A DNA stretch of 64,000 nt from Coraliomargarita sinensis (GTDB taxonomy: Bacteria > Verrucomicrobiota > Verrucomicrobiia > Opitutales > Coraliomargaritaceae): positions 62,001-126,000 of the forward strand of contig NZ_QHJQ01000008.1 of assembly GCF_003185655.1 (NCBI RefSeq), in the 5' to 3' direction. Of the stretch, positions 7,088-15,604 are shown piece after piece (within the stretch, counting starts at the first letter, position 1; the number at the start of each line of letters is the position of its first letter). The position numbers and the translations under genes were made by a program. The notes below the pieces were generated by a model. That model ran no database searches and had not been told where the DNA came from. It was given only the letters and a program-made list of their open reading frames with translations.

Positions 7088-9199
7088 CTAGCCCTCCTTG
7101 ATCAGATACGGTCCCCATCCCTTTTCGAAGAACTCGCGTTCGACTTCCGGTGTAAGGTCCACCGGTAGGGCGCTGATTTTAAAGCTCCCGTTCTCGTAGC
7201 TCACCACCAGTTTCTCCTGCTTGTCTTTGGGTTGTTCCTCGATGAAACGGAAACGGCTGAGGTCTTCGCTATGGGCTTCCGGGCACTGTGTGCCGTCGTC
7301 CGAGCAGATGGCGCGGGCCCCGCGGCTGCCGCCCCCGTTGGCGATGTAATGATCGAGTGCGGTCAGGACCGCTTCGGAGACGTAGGCCATGTGTTTCCAG
7401 CGAAAGGCATTGCCCACCATTGAGGCCGAACGGACCTGAAAGCCCTCGGCTTCAATTTTGCGGCGCAGTTCGCGGGCGGCTTCCAGAGCGGCGTTCACTT
7501 CCGGCTCCGAGCAAATGATGCCAGCATAGTCGCTCATGCGGGCCTGGACCTCGGTCTTGACCTCTTTAGTGGTGAGGCCGGTGTCTTCGTGGGTATAGCT
7601 GTCGGCGTCGCTCAATGCGTCCGTAACTGCCTTCTCCATCATCGCCGGGTCGAAGCTGCGGTCGTTGTGGTTATTTTTAGCACGCTTGATGGCCACGGCG
7701 ACCCGCTTGCCAAAAACCTGGCCGGCATTCAGCGCGGAGCCACCCGGACGGGTCACTCCGTGAGTGCCGGCGGCCTCACCGACGGCGTAGCAACCGTTCA
7801 GATTGGTGCGGCCCCAGTCGTCGATCAGGATGCCCCCGTTCATGTGTTGGTTGTTCATGGCGAACTCCAGTGGTTCTTTGCTCACATCGGTGCCGTGCAT
7901 TTTGTAGAGTTCGATGGCCAGGGGGTTCATCCGGCGAAGACGGTCGATAGGCAAGTCGTAGAGGGCTTCGTTGTTTTCCAAATAGGCGCGCACATCGGGA
8001 TCGAGGTTATCGAGGGAGAACTCTTCGCCCTCATTGACCGGTTCCGGATTGCGCAGGAAATCGAGGTAGACCTTACGACCGGCCTGACACTCCAGGAAAA
8101 CGGCGAGGTCGAAGAGACTGGAGCGGTAGTCCAGCATACGCTGTGAGTGGAAGGGCCATTGGTAACCCTTTCGGAAGGTGTTGGAGACCATCTCGCGGGT
8201 CGTGCGGTAGTAGCGCTTGAGGAAGTTGATTTCCTCGCCGTCTTCGCCAACGGAGTAAACCCGCGGCATGACCTGTACATAGGTGCCGGATAGATTCCAG
8301 GGGAACTTGGTGCGCGGTGTGCCGATGCCGAACTGGCTCTCGGTCAGGTTGCACAGTTCGATGCCCGCTTCCAGGGCGATACCGAGGCCGCCGTGGCAGT
8401 GGTGCGGGTACACACTGTCGCGGTAAAGTTCGCCCGGCCCGCCGGTGGCGATAACGAGGTCTTCGCATTGTATATAGACCAGGCCGTATTCGTTACGGTC
8501 TTCCTCTCGGTGCAGGGCAATGACACCACACACCCGCTCTTTGCCCTCAACTGTTTCCTTGACGATACGGATGCCACTGCAACTGGGCAGGATGCGGACG
8601 CCCAGCGTGAGCGCTTCTTCAAAGAGGACTTTGACCATGAGCTTGGAAGTGCGCGGCCCGCAGCTGGTGGCACGGCCGGCTTCGTCGTGGTCGGTCTGGT
8701 AGCGGAGGATGGCTCCACGGTCATCGTGCGGGAGAGGCAGCCCCATGTATTGCAGACCGCCGATGGCATCGATCGAGCCGACTGCCTCGATGTAGGCGGT
8801 GGAGAAGTTCATGGCGCCACCCGAGCAGAGTCCCTCGGCATATTGAATGAAATTGTCGCCTTTGTAGTCGGTGCTGGCGGTGTAGAGGGTTTGCTTGTCC
8901 GAACCGGAGCAGGCGGAGGTCCCGGCGAACAGACCGGTGCTGGCCACCAACACGTCGACGCCGCGCCGCTTCAGCTCGACCACGGCCCGCATGCCGGCGG
9001 CACCGCTTCCGAGTACGAGCGCCTCGCAGCGGTAAACCGGAATGGTTCGCCCCGTGACTTCGATGGTTTCTCCGCTGGGGTCGATGCCGCGCACGGCCGG
9101 CATTTCAAAACGGGTCAATTTATCCAGAATTTCCTGGGGGACGGTGGCGAAGCTCTTTTGGCTCTCGTTTGGGCTGCTCGTTTTGTTGGATACTTTCAT
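7088..9199 (-). CDS. FAD-dependent oxidoreductase, fumarate reductase/succinate dehydrogenase flavoprotein-like
   Basis: The 703-residue protein has the dinucleotide-binding motif LVLGSGAAGM (Gly64 to Gly69) about 60 residues from the N-terminus and the flavoprotein hallmarks LVIATGGPGELYRDS, MNGGILIDDWGRTNLNGCYAVGEAAG and GVTRPGGSALNAGQVFGKRVA. These define the fumarate reductase/aspartate oxidase type of FAD enzymes. No signal peptide is seen, so it is probably cytoplasmic. Its substrate is unknown; the cluster of isomerases and dehydrogenases across the divergent promoter suggests a sugar, cyclitol or sugar acid. It follows the transporter gene with a 3-bp gap, so the two are very likely cotranscribed. 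Confidence 0.8.
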   Translation of the reverse strand: MKVSNKTSSPNESQKSFATVPQEILDKLTRFEMPAVRGIDPSGETIEVTGRTIPVYRCEALVLGSGAAGMRAVVELKRRGVDVLVASTGLFAGTSACSGSDKQTLYTASTDYKGDNFIQYAEGLCSGGAMNFSTAYIEAVGSIDAIGGLQYMGLPLPHDDRGAILRYQTDHDEAGRATSCGPRTSKLMVKVLFEEALTLGVRILPSCSGIRIVKETVEGKERVCGVIALHREEDRNEYGLVYIQCEDLVIATGGPGELYRDSVYPHHCHGGLGIALEAGIELCNLTESQFGIGTPRTKFPWNLSGTYVQVMPRVYSVGEDGEEINFLKRYYRTTREMVSNTFRKGYQWPFHSQRMLDYRSSLFDLAVFLECQAGRKVYLDFLRNPEPVNEGEEFSLDNLDPDVRAYLENNEALYDLPIDRLRRMNPLAIELYKMHGTDVSKEPLEFAMNNQHMNGGILIDDWGRTNLNGCYAVGEAAGTHGVTRPGGSALNAGQVFGKRVAVAIKRAKNNHNDRSFDPAMMEKAVTDALSDADSYTHEDTGLTTKEVKTEVQARMSDYAGIICSEPEVNAALEAARELRRKIEAEGFQVRSASMVGNAFRWKHMAYVSEAVLTALDHYIANGGGSRGARAICSDDGTQCPEAHSEDLSRFRFIEEQPKDKQEKLVVSYENGSFKISALPVDLTPEVEREFFEKGWGPYLIKEG

Positions 9200-9202
9200 A
9201 AC

Positions 9203-10078
9203 TTAAAAATTAAAGAGGATGGCGATGGCCAGGCACATGAGAAGGGCGCCCAGAAAGCGGAGAATATAGATACGGCGATGGTTGCCGCCCGAGCTGCGCT
9301 GGAACAAACGCACGGCCAAGGCGCCGAAGATAACGCTCCACATACCACGCGTGCTGTAGAGGACGTTGATTTCCGCCACATGCTGGTAGTGGCCGAGCGT
9401 GTAATTAAGAAGCAGGGCTTGCAGGCCCATCAAAAGGCAGCCCGCCATGATCCATGGCCAGGCCGCTTTCGGGATGGTTCGCAGCGGCTCGCGAAAGTAG
9501 GGGATCATGGCAAAGGAGAGCACTGCATTGGTCAGGATCGCGATAAAGAGAAAAACAGAGACACCGAAGTTGTCGGCGTAGAAACCGACCATCGTGTCCG
9601 AGCCGGCAAAAAAGAGCGAACTCAGTCCCGCCAGCGTGATGGAGATCCCGACACGTTCGGTTCCGTTGCCGGAAATACCGAGAAAACCGACCCCCAGCAT
9701 GGCGACAAAAGCAGCCATAAACATGGGTAGACCGACTGCCTCGGTGCCGCAGACGACAGCGATCAGCACGGCAAAGACCGCCTTGGTGCCCATCATCGGG
9801 GTCTGTAGGCTGACATCGCCAATCCGGATGGCGGCAAATGTGAAGAGCTGGCCGTTAAAAAACAGCGCCCCGGTAAGGATAGGCTGATGGATGCTCGACC
9901 ACGGGATCGTGCCCTCGTGCTTCAGTAGCAGAGTCGCAAAAATCGGAACGAAAACCAGATTGACGGCGAAAGAGAAGCGCAGGATGCCCGCTCCCCGGCT
10001 GAGCGCCTGTTTGGCGAAGACAGCCGCGACCGCGTAACCGATGGCCGCAAGGGTAGCGTTGATCTGAAAAGGCTCCAT
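9203..10078 (-). CDS. DMT-superfamily (EamA-like) membrane transporter
   Basis: The 291-residue protein is almost wholly hydrophobic, with about ten predicted membrane segments in two halves, as in EamA-like drug/metabolite transporters. Small polar loops such as LLKHEGTIPWSS and FREPLRTIPKAAW separate the segments. The MMGTKAVFAVLIAV region resembles the conserved helix of the first repeat. It starts the leftward operon whose second gene is the FAD enzyme, divergent from the regulator at 10138. It probably moves the substrate or a product of this cluster across the inner membrane; direction and substrate cannot be told from sequence. Confidence 0.75.
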   Translation of the reverse strand: MEPFQINATLAAIGYAVAAVFAKQALSRGAGILRFSFAVNLVFVPIFATLLLKHEGTIPWSSIHQPILTGALFFNGQLFTFAAIRIGDVSLQTPMMGTKAVFAVLIAVVCGTEAVGLPMFMAAFVAMLGVGFLGISGNGTERVGISITLAGLSSLFFAGSDTMVGFYADNFGVSVFLFIAILTNAVLSFAMIPYFREPLRTIPKAAWPWIMAGCLLMGLQALLLNYTLGHYQHVAEINVLYSTRGMWSVIFGALAVRLFQRSSGGNHRRIYILRFLGALLMCLAIAILFNF

Positions 10079-10097
10079 ATTTAACTTAGCAAATAAA

Positions 10098-10130
10098 TTA
10101 TTTGACTTAATTTATCTTATAATCAAATAA
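10098..10130. promoter_or_regulatory. AT-rich divergent promoter region with an inverted repeat
   Basis: The 59-bp gap between the divergent genes carries TTATTTG (10098-10104) and CAAATAA (10124-10130), a 7-bp inverted repeat spaced by 19 bp. TATAAT-like sequence lies between the arms. Its position between a cupin-type regulator and the operon it faces makes it a candidate operator for that regulator. This is inference from position and symmetry. Confidence 0.45.
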
Positions 10131-10137
10131 AAAACGC

Positions 10138-10674
10138 ATGTCAGCTGCTGACCTTACACTTGATTTCTCCGTAGTGCGCGATTTGCGTAAGCGTGAGGGC
10201 ATGACTCTGGAAGAGGTATCCAGGAAGTCCGGCATTTCAATTGCGGGGCTGTCCAAGTTGGAGCGTAACCAGAACATGATCGAGTTGGACACGCTCTACC
10301 GCTTGGCCCGGGTCTTCAGTCTATCCGCCACCGATTTACTCAATTTGGCGGAGTCCTGCTCGGCCCGATGTAAAGATGCGGAAGTCTATCAGTCCGGGCC
10401 GTTTGATTTTGAAAAAGTCAGCTTCAAAGGGATCGATTGTTTTCATGCCAAAGCAGATAAAGGGGATGAACTTTCGAAGCCCGAGGCCCACGGAGATGAG
10501 TTTGAGATTTGCTGGCTGCTCAAGGGGGGCATTCGGATTACCCTGCCGCGTGAGGTCCATACCCTCGCGCCCGGTCAAGCGCTCAAGTTCGATGCCGCGC
10601 TCGCCCATAGTTACGAAATTCTCGAAGACAGTGAAATGACCATCATTCACATCGAAAAAACCCACCGCTTCTGA
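10138..10674 (+). CDS. XRE-family transcriptional regulator with C-terminal cupin domain
   Basis: The protein is 178 residues. Residues about 10-65 are a helix-turn-helix of the XRE/Cro type (LRKREGMTLEEVSRKSGISI, then LSKLERNQNMIELDTLYRLAR). The rest is a single cupin barrel (EICWLLKGGIRITL, then LAPGQALKFDAALAHSYEI) that in this family senses a small molecule. It lies first in the rightward operon, 6 bp before the first isomerase, and faces the divergent transporter/FAD operon. It most likely controls both transcripts in response to a pathway metabolite. Confidence 0.85.
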   Translation: MSAADLTLDFSVVRDLRKREGMTLEEVSRKSGISIAGLSKLERNQNMIELDTLYRLARVFSLSATDLLNLAESCSARCKDAEVYQSGPFDFEKVSFKGIDCFHAKADKGDELSKPEAHGDEFEICWLLKGGIRITLPREVHTLAPGQALKFDAALAHSYEILEDSEMTIIHIEKTHRF

Positions 10675-10680
10675 TTCGCC

Positions 10681-11448
10681 ATGCTTTACTCCGGTCTTTG
10701 CTCCATCACCTTTCGCCAACACTCCGTCGAGGAAGTGATCGCCCTCTGTCAACAAGCGGGAATTGAGGGCATCGAGTGGGGCGGCGATGTCCACGTGCCT
10801 CCGGGGGAGGCGGCTCTCGCCGCTTCGGTAAAGGCCAAGACAGAAGCCGCCGGTTTGAAGGTAAGTTCTTACGGTTCCTACAATAAATGTGATCGTGAGT
10901 CAGGCCCTATCAGCGAGGAATTGGAGTCAGCGGATGCCCTCGGTGCTCCCGTCATCCGGGTCTGGGCCGGGCGCAAAGCTTCGGCTGATGCCGGGGCCGA
11001 CTACCGCGCCGAGGTCGTCGAGCATCTCAAGCGCGCGGTCGTGGCCGCCCGTGAACTGGACATCACCATCGCTCTGGAATATCATCGTAATACTCTGACG
11101 GATACACAGGCGTCCGCCCACCAACTGCTTCGCGAGGTCGGTCTTCCCGAACTTAAACTCTACTGGCAGCCCCGTACCAGCGAAGGGGACCGCGCCAGCA
11201 ATCTTGCAGAGCTTGAGGCGGCGCTCCCGAAGCTCGCCCATATCCATTGCTTCCACTGGGGGATGGGTGGCTTCAAGGACCGCTATCCGTTGCTGGATGG
11301 TACCGGGGACTGGAAGGCTTACCTCGATGCTGTTCGTGGTTTGGAGGAAGACCGCTACGTCATTCTCGAGTTCGTCAAAGACGATTCGCCCGAGCAATTC
11401 CTTGAGGATACCAAGGTGTTGAACGCTTTATTGAAAAACGATCACTGA
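10681..11448 (+). CDS. Sugar phosphate isomerase/epimerase family (TIM barrel), first of two
   Basis: The 255-residue protein is an AP endonuclease family 2-like TIM barrel. It opens with YSGLCSITFRQHSVEEVI and has the metal-binding type strands IEGIEWGGDVHV, IALEYHRNTLTD, HIHCFHWGMGG and VILEFVKDDS in sequence. These supply the usual Glu/His/Asp ligands of xylose isomerase-like enzymes. It follows the regulator by 6 bp and precedes a second, distantly related barrel by 27 bp. It probably isomerises, epimerises or dehydrates a (keto) sugar or cyclitol, but the exact reaction cannot be assigned. Confidence 0.75.
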   Translation: MLYSGLCSITFRQHSVEEVIALCQQAGIEGIEWGGDVHVPPGEAALAASVKAKTEAAGLKVSSYGSYNKCDRESGPISEELESADALGAPVIRVWAGRKASADAGADYRAEVVEHLKRAVVAARELDITIALEYHRNTLTDTQASAHQLLREVGLPELKLYWQPRTSEGDRASNLAELEAALPKLAHIHCFHWGMGGFKDRYPLLDGTGDWKAYLDAVRGLEEDRYVILEFVKDDSPEQFLEDTKVLNALLKNDH

Positions 11449-11475
11449 CCAACTGATAACCGGAGAACCGACCAC

Positions 11476-12288
11476 GTGAACGATTTATCCCGACTCGCTA
11501 TTCATACCATGACCACCAAGCCGTGGGATTTACCTACGGCTTGCGCCAAATACTCGGCGGCCGGAGTGCCCGGTGTCGGGCTCTGGCGCGAGTGGCTGGA
11601 GGGCCGTCCGTTGGAAGAGAGTCGCAGGATGCTGGAGGATCATGGTTTAAGAGCCGTCTCACTCGTCCGCAGTGGCTTCTACCCTTATTTGAATGAGGCC
11701 GAGAAGCAGGCCGCCTGTGATGACAATATCAAGGCGCTGGATGAAGCCGCCGCAGTCGGGGCCCCTCAGGTCGTTCTTGTCTGCGGGGCCAAGCCGGAAC
11801 TCAGCCTTCCCGAGAACCGTCGCCATATTACCGAGGGCATCGCCTCGCTGATCGATCATGCCGCAAGTGTCGGGGTGAAATTATCCATCGAGCCGCTGCA
11901 CCCCATGTATGCCGACTGTCGCAGCGCGGTGAATACGGTCGGGCAGTGTAACGATATGATCGACCAGCTCGGCGACGAGTGGGTCGGTATCGCCGCCGAT
12001 GTGTATCACATCTGGTGGGACCCACAGCTCGCGCAGGAGATCAAACGGGCCGGCAAGCGCATCATTGCCTTCCACGTCTGCGACTGGATGACACCGACCA
12101 AGGACTTTCTCACCGACCGTGGACTCATGGGCGAAGGCTGCATCGATAACCGCGGCATCCGCAGACTCGTGGAAAGCACCGGCTTCGACGGCCCGATTGA
12201 AGTGGAGGTGTTTTCGACCCGCCACTGGGCACGCGATCAGGACGCTTACCTTTCCGATATTATCGAGGCTTACAAAGAACATGTTTAG
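11476..12288 (+). CDS. Sugar phosphate isomerase/epimerase family (TIM barrel), second of two
   Basis: The protein is 270 residues and starts at a GTG (11476) preceded by GGAG about 12 bp upstream. The barrel strands carry IHTMTTKPWDL, VLVCGAKPEL, LSIEPLHPMYAD, IAADVYHIWWDP, IIAFHVCDWM and IEVEVFS, which give the His/Glu/Asp metal site of xylose isomerase-like proteins. It differs clearly in sequence from the gene just upstream, so the two probably catalyse successive steps rather than being recent duplicates. The substrate is unknown. Confidence 0.75.
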   Translation: MNDLSRLAIHTMTTKPWDLPTACAKYSAAGVPGVGLWREWLEGRPLEESRRMLEDHGLRAVSLVRSGFYPYLNEAEKQAACDDNIKALDEAAAVGAPQVVLVCGAKPELSLPENRRHITEGIASLIDHAASVGVKLSIEPLHPMYADCRSAVNTVGQCNDMIDQLGDEWVGIAADVYHIWWDPQLAQEIKRAGKRIIAFHVCDWMTPTKDFLTDRGLMGEGCIDNRGIRRLVESTGFDGPIEVEVFSTRHWARDQDAYLSDIIEAYKEHV

Positions 12289-12368
12289 AACCACGGATTC
12301 ACACAGATCAACGCGGATGGATAAAGCCATTTTGCAGTGATCATCGGTAGTCGTAATTAAACGACACA

Positions 12369-12388
12369 CGACTCAACAACTCAACCAC
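12369..12388 (+). repeat. 20-bp leader repeat, copy 1
   Basis: CGACTCAACAACTCAACCAC occurs here and identically at 13658-13677. Each copy ends 8 to 14 bp before a start codon of the same operon (12403 and 13686). A looser version is at 56925-56940. There is no Shine-Dalgarno at either gene, so the repeat may be a leader feature or simply a remnant of a mobile palindrome. Confidence 0.5.
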
Positions 12389-12402
12389 CCACCAAAACAC
12401 TT

Positions 12403-13554
12403 ATGAAAATACACAAAATCGGCATCATTATGAACGGCGTCACGGGGCGCATGGGGACCAACCAGCACCTGTTGCGCTCGATCGACGCGATCATTAAACA
12501 GGGCGGCGTCAAAGTCAGTCCGACCGAATTTATCATGCCCGACCCGATTCTGGTCGGACGTAACGAGATCAAGCTCAAGGCGCTGATCGAAAAGACCTCG
12601 GTCGAGAAGTGGACGACGGACCTCGACAGTGTGATGAACGATCCGGCCTATCCGATCTACTTCGATGCGCAGAGCACGCTCCGCCGCTTCGATGCGGTCA
12701 AGCAGGCTGCCGCGGCCGGGAAGCATGTCTATTGCGAGAAGCCGACCGCGATCAAGACGGAGGATGCCTACAAGCTCTACGAGATCTGCCGCGATGCCGG
12801 AGTGAAAAACGGGGTGGTACAGGACAAACTCTGGCTGCCCGGCATGATCAAGTTCAAGCGCCTGGTGGAAAACGATTTCTTCGGTGACATCATGTCGGTG
12901 CGTGGCGAGTTCGGCTACTGGGTTTTTGAGGGCCACACGGTACCGCCCCAGCGTCCCTCCTGGAACTATCGCAAGGAAGACGGTGGCGGCATGATCGTGG
13001 ACATGCTGTGTCACTGGCGCTACGTCATCGATAACCTTTTCGGCCCGGTCAAGGGTGTCAGCTGCCTTGCGGCCACTCACATCCCCGAGCGTATCGACGA
13101 AGAGGGAAAGCCTTATAAGTGCACCGCCGACGATTCCGCCTACTCCACCTTCGAACTGGAGAACGGCGTGATCTGCCACTTCAATTCGTCCTGGAACGTC
13201 CGTGTGCGTCGTGATGACTTGCTCACCATGCAGGTCGATGGGACCAAGGGGTCGGCTGTGGTGGGGCTGCGTGATGTCTGGATCCAGCATTACGGGAATA
13301 CGCCACGTCCGGTCTGGAATCCGGATATTGAACAACCAATCGATTTCTTCGACGGCTGGCAAAAGGTGCCGGAGCAAGAGACCTACGACAACGCGTTCAA
13401 GATCCAGTGGGAACTCTTCCTCCGCCACGTCGTGCTCGACGAGCCCTTCCGTTGGAACCTCCTCGAAGGCGCCAAGGGTGTGCAGCTCGCCGAATATGGG
13501 ATCAAGAGTTCGGAAGAAAGGAAGTGGCTCGAATTGCCTGCCTTGGAGGTTTAG
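12403..13554 (+). CDS. Gfo/Idh/MocA-family NAD(P)-dependent oxidoreductase
   Basis: This is a 383-residue cytoplasmic dehydrogenase with an N-terminal Rossmann domain ([15 protein letters not shown]) and the family signature [18 protein letters not shown], in which Lys of EKP is the catalytic lysine. A C-terminal alpha/beta substrate domain follows, containing [17 protein letters not shown] with the expected active-site Asp/His pair. Such enzymes oxidise or reduce a hydroxyl of sugars, inositols or their acids. It is the fourth gene of the rightward operon after the two barrel enzymes. The 114-bp leader carries a 20-bp repeat but no obvious ribosome-binding site. Confidence 0.85.
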   Translation: MKIHKIGIIMNGVTGRMGTNQHLLRSIDAIIKQGGVKVSPTEFIMPDPILVGRNEIKLKALIEKTSVEKWTTDLDSVMNDPAYPIYFDAQSTLRRFDAVKQAAAAGKHVYCEKPTAIKTEDAYKLYEICRDAGVKNGVVQDKLWLPGMIKFKRLVENDFFGDIMSVRGEFGYWVFEGHTVPPQRPSWNYRKEDGGGMIVDMLCHWRYVIDNLFGPVKGVSCLAATHIPERIDEEGKPYKCTADDSAYSTFELENGVICHFNSSWNVRVRRDDLLTMQVDGTKGSAVVGLRDVWIQHYGNTPRPVWNPDIEQPIDFFDGWQKVPEQETYDNAFKIQWELFLRHVVLDEPFRWNLLEGAKGVQLAEYGIKSSEERKWLELPALEV

Positions 13555-13567
13555 CTTGCGCAGTTTT

Positions 13568-13621
13568 CCAGTATCCGGTGGGTCAGTTTCCAGTTTCTCT
13601 AAACCGGCAAATGGATACTGG
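13568..13621. repeat. Intergenic inverted repeat between two dehydrogenase genes
   Basis: CCAGTATCC (13568-13576) and GGATACTGG (13613-13621) are perfect inverted arms, and CCGGT/ACCGG lies just inside. CAGTTTCCAGTTT in the loop resembles the CAGTT-rich leader between cysD and cysN (about 23525-23590, ending in GGAAACTGG). This looks like a short dispersed palindromic repeat rather than a terminator, as no T-run follows. Confidence 0.5.
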
Positions 13622-13657
13622 TAAACTGTAAGACGCTCGCGTCGACCCACCACTTAA

Positions 13658-13677
13658 CGACTCAACAACTCAACCAC
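13658..13677 (+). repeat. 20-bp leader repeat, copy 2
   Basis: Identical to 12369-12388. Here it ends 8 bp upstream of the SDR start codon at 13686. It directly follows the inverted repeat at 13568-13621. Confidence 0.5.
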
Positions 13678-13685
13678 ATACAAAA

Positions 13686-14471
13686 ATGAGTAAAACGAAT
13701 GACAAACCCGTGGCTCTGATCACCGGCGGTAGTCGCGGCATCGGCTTCGGCTGTGCCTCACGGCTGGCCGAGCTTGGCTTCGACATTGCCATCAACGGCA
13801 TGCGCGACGAGTCGGCCGTTGGCGAGCCGATCGAAAAACTGCAAGCGCTCGGCGCCGATGTGCTTTATTGTCAGGGCGACATCGGATCGAGTGACGCGCG
13901 GAGCGCGATGCTGGCCAAAATCAAGGACCACTTCGGAAAGCTCAATGTGTTGGTGAACAATGCCGGGGTGGCCCCGAAAGAACGGAAGGACTTGCTCGAG
14001 GCCAGCGAGGAAAGCTTCGACTATGTGATCGGTACCAATGTGAAGGGGCCTTACTTTCTCTCGCAGGCCGCGGCCAACTGGATGATTGAGCAAAAAGCCG
14101 CCGACAAGAATGCCTTTTTCGCCATCATTAACATCGGTTCCATTTCGGCCACCGTAGCTTCCGTGAATCGCGGGGAATACTGTGTGGCCAAATCCGGCAT
14201 TGCCATGATGAGTGCGCTCTTCGCCGCCCGTCTGGGGGAGTATGATATCCCGGTGTATGAAGTACGGCCCGGCGTGACCAAGACGGATATGACCAGCGGG
14301 GTAAGCGACAAATACGACAAGCTGATCGAAGACGGGCTCTGCGTCACCAAGCGCTGGGGCTATCCGGAGGATGTGGGTAAAGCTGTCGGGGCTCTTGCCT
14401 CCGGCGAGTTCCCGTACTCCACCGGTCAGGTTATCATGGTCGACGGCGGGATGACATTGCCGCGGCTTTAG
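13686..14471 (+). CDS. Short-chain dehydrogenase/reductase (3-ketoacyl-ACP reductase type)
   Basis: The 261-residue classical SDR has the cofactor motif TGGSRGIG (residues 13-20), the structural NNAG motif and the catalytic YCVAK. It ends with the typical STGQVIMVDGGM segment. It interconverts an alcohol and a ketone with NAD(P)H. Its place as the last gene of the rightward operon suggests a dehydrogenase of the same sugar or cyclitol pathway rather than fatty-acid synthesis. It converges on alr with a 5-bp gap. Confidence 0.85.
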   Translation: MSKTNDKPVALITGGSRGIGFGCASRLAELGFDIAINGMRDESAVGEPIEKLQALGADVLYCQGDIGSSDARSAMLAKIKDHFGKLNVLVNNAGVAPKERKDLLEASEESFDYVIGTNVKGPYFLSQAAANWMIEQKAADKNAFFAIINIGSISATVASVNRGEYCVAKSGIAMMSALFAARLGEYDIPVYEVRPGVTKTDMTSGVSDKYDKLIEDGLCVTKRWGYPEDVGKAVGALASGEFPYSTGQVIMVDGGMTLPRL

Positions 14472-14476
14472 GATCT

Positions 14477-15604
14477 TTAGATCTCCCGCGAGCCGGTGTA
14501 GAGGCGCGTCACCCGTTTGGTGATCGAACAGAGGGTTTCCCAGGAGATGGTGCCAACGAGGTCGCTGAACTCGACCGTGGTAATTTCCTTGCCTCCGTTT
14601 TTGCCGATGAGGGTGGCGGTATCGCCAATGGCCGCCTCAGGGCAATCGGTGACATCGATAATGGTTTGATCCATCGTAACGCGTCCGAGGATGGGGCAGT
14701 GCTGTCCGTGGATCAGTACGCTGCCTTTGTTGCTGAGCTCGAAGGGAATGCCGTCGCCGTAGCCTGCTGTGAGTATCGCGATGCGGGAGTCGCGCTCGAG
14801 CGTGTAGCTGCGGGCGTAGCTGATATCGGTGTGGGCGGGCAGTTCTTTTACCAGGCCGATACGCGCGTGAAAGCTGAACACCGGTTCAACGCTGGCGGCA
14901 CCGAGAGCGGATTTGGGGTAGGGGGCGATCCCGAATTGTAGGAGCCCGATGCGGACGGCGTTAAAGGGGCTGTCCTTGCTGAGGCTGTCGATGCCGGCGG
15001 AATTGTCCGCATGGATCAGCAGCTTACTGTAGTCGATGCTTTCGACGATCCGGATAAAGCGCTGTCGCTGTAGTTGGGTGAATTCGGGATCCGAGTCGGC
15101 ACTGGAAAAGTGGGTGTAGAGGCCTTCCAGTTTTAAATGACTGTAGTCGGCAATCGATTTTAGGAAATCTTCGGCCTGTTCATGCCAAACACCGAGCCGG
15201 CCCATGCCGGTATCAATCTTCAGGTGTATCCGGACCTTTTGGTCGTGTTGTTTGCCGAGTTCATTGAGCCGCTCGCATTCACCGGCCGTGCTGACCGTGG
15301 CGATCAAATCGTGCGCCAGGACCTGGCTTTCCTCACCGGGAAGCAAGGGGCTTAAAAGAAGTATCGGCCAACCGCTGCCCATGTGCCGGATCTCGGCCGC
15401 CTCGGTGATGTTGGCTACGGCAAAATAATCGACGCCGCTCTGCATAAGGCGGCGCACCATTTGCGGCATACCATGTCCATAGGCATCGGCTTTGACCACG
15501 GCGACATAGCGCATGTGATCGGGCAGGGCATTCTGGATGCACTTCAGGTTTCGTTCAAAGGCCGCAAGGTCGATCTCAGCCCAACATCTCAAGGGTTGCT
15601 TCAT
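14477..15604 (-). CDS. alr: Alanine racemase
   Basis: The 375-residue protein interconverts L- and D-alanine for peptidoglycan using pyridoxal phosphate. The cofactor lysine is Lys38 in [12 protein letters not shown]. The second active-site region is ISYARSYTL, and the beta-domain motif [19 protein letters not shown] and [12 protein letters not shown] complete the family signature. Length is normal. Its ATG overlaps the stop codon of the upstream tsaB-like gene by 4 bp, so the two are translationally coupled. Confidence 0.95.
   Translation of the reverse strand: MKQPLRCWAEIDLAAFERNLKCIQNALPDHMRYVAVVKADAYGHGMPQMVRRLMQSGVDYFAVANITEAAEIRHMGSGWPILLLSPLLPGEESQVLAHDLIATVSTAGECERLNELGKQHDQKVRIHLKIDTGMGRLGVWHEQAEDFLKSIADYSHLKLEGLYTHFSSADSDPEFTQLQRQRFIRIVESIDYSKLLIHADNSAGIDSLSKDSPFNAVRIGLLQFGIAPYPKSALGAASVEPVFSFHARIGLVKELPAHTDISYARSYTLERDSRIAILTAGYGDGIPFELSNKGSVLIHGQHCPILGRVTMDQTIIDVTDCPEAAIGDTATLIGKNGGKEITTVEFSDLVGTISWETLCSITKRVTRLYTGSREI

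Noticed and set aside
8393..9730. 445-codon plus-strand frame across the FAD-protein and transporter genes
   Set aside because: It spans two well-supported genes in antisense and lacks conserved motifs.
12373..13653. 426-codon minus-strand frame opposite the Gfo/Idh/MocA gene
   Set aside because: The plus-strand gene has clear Rossmann and EKP motifs; the antisense product is not protein-like in domain content.
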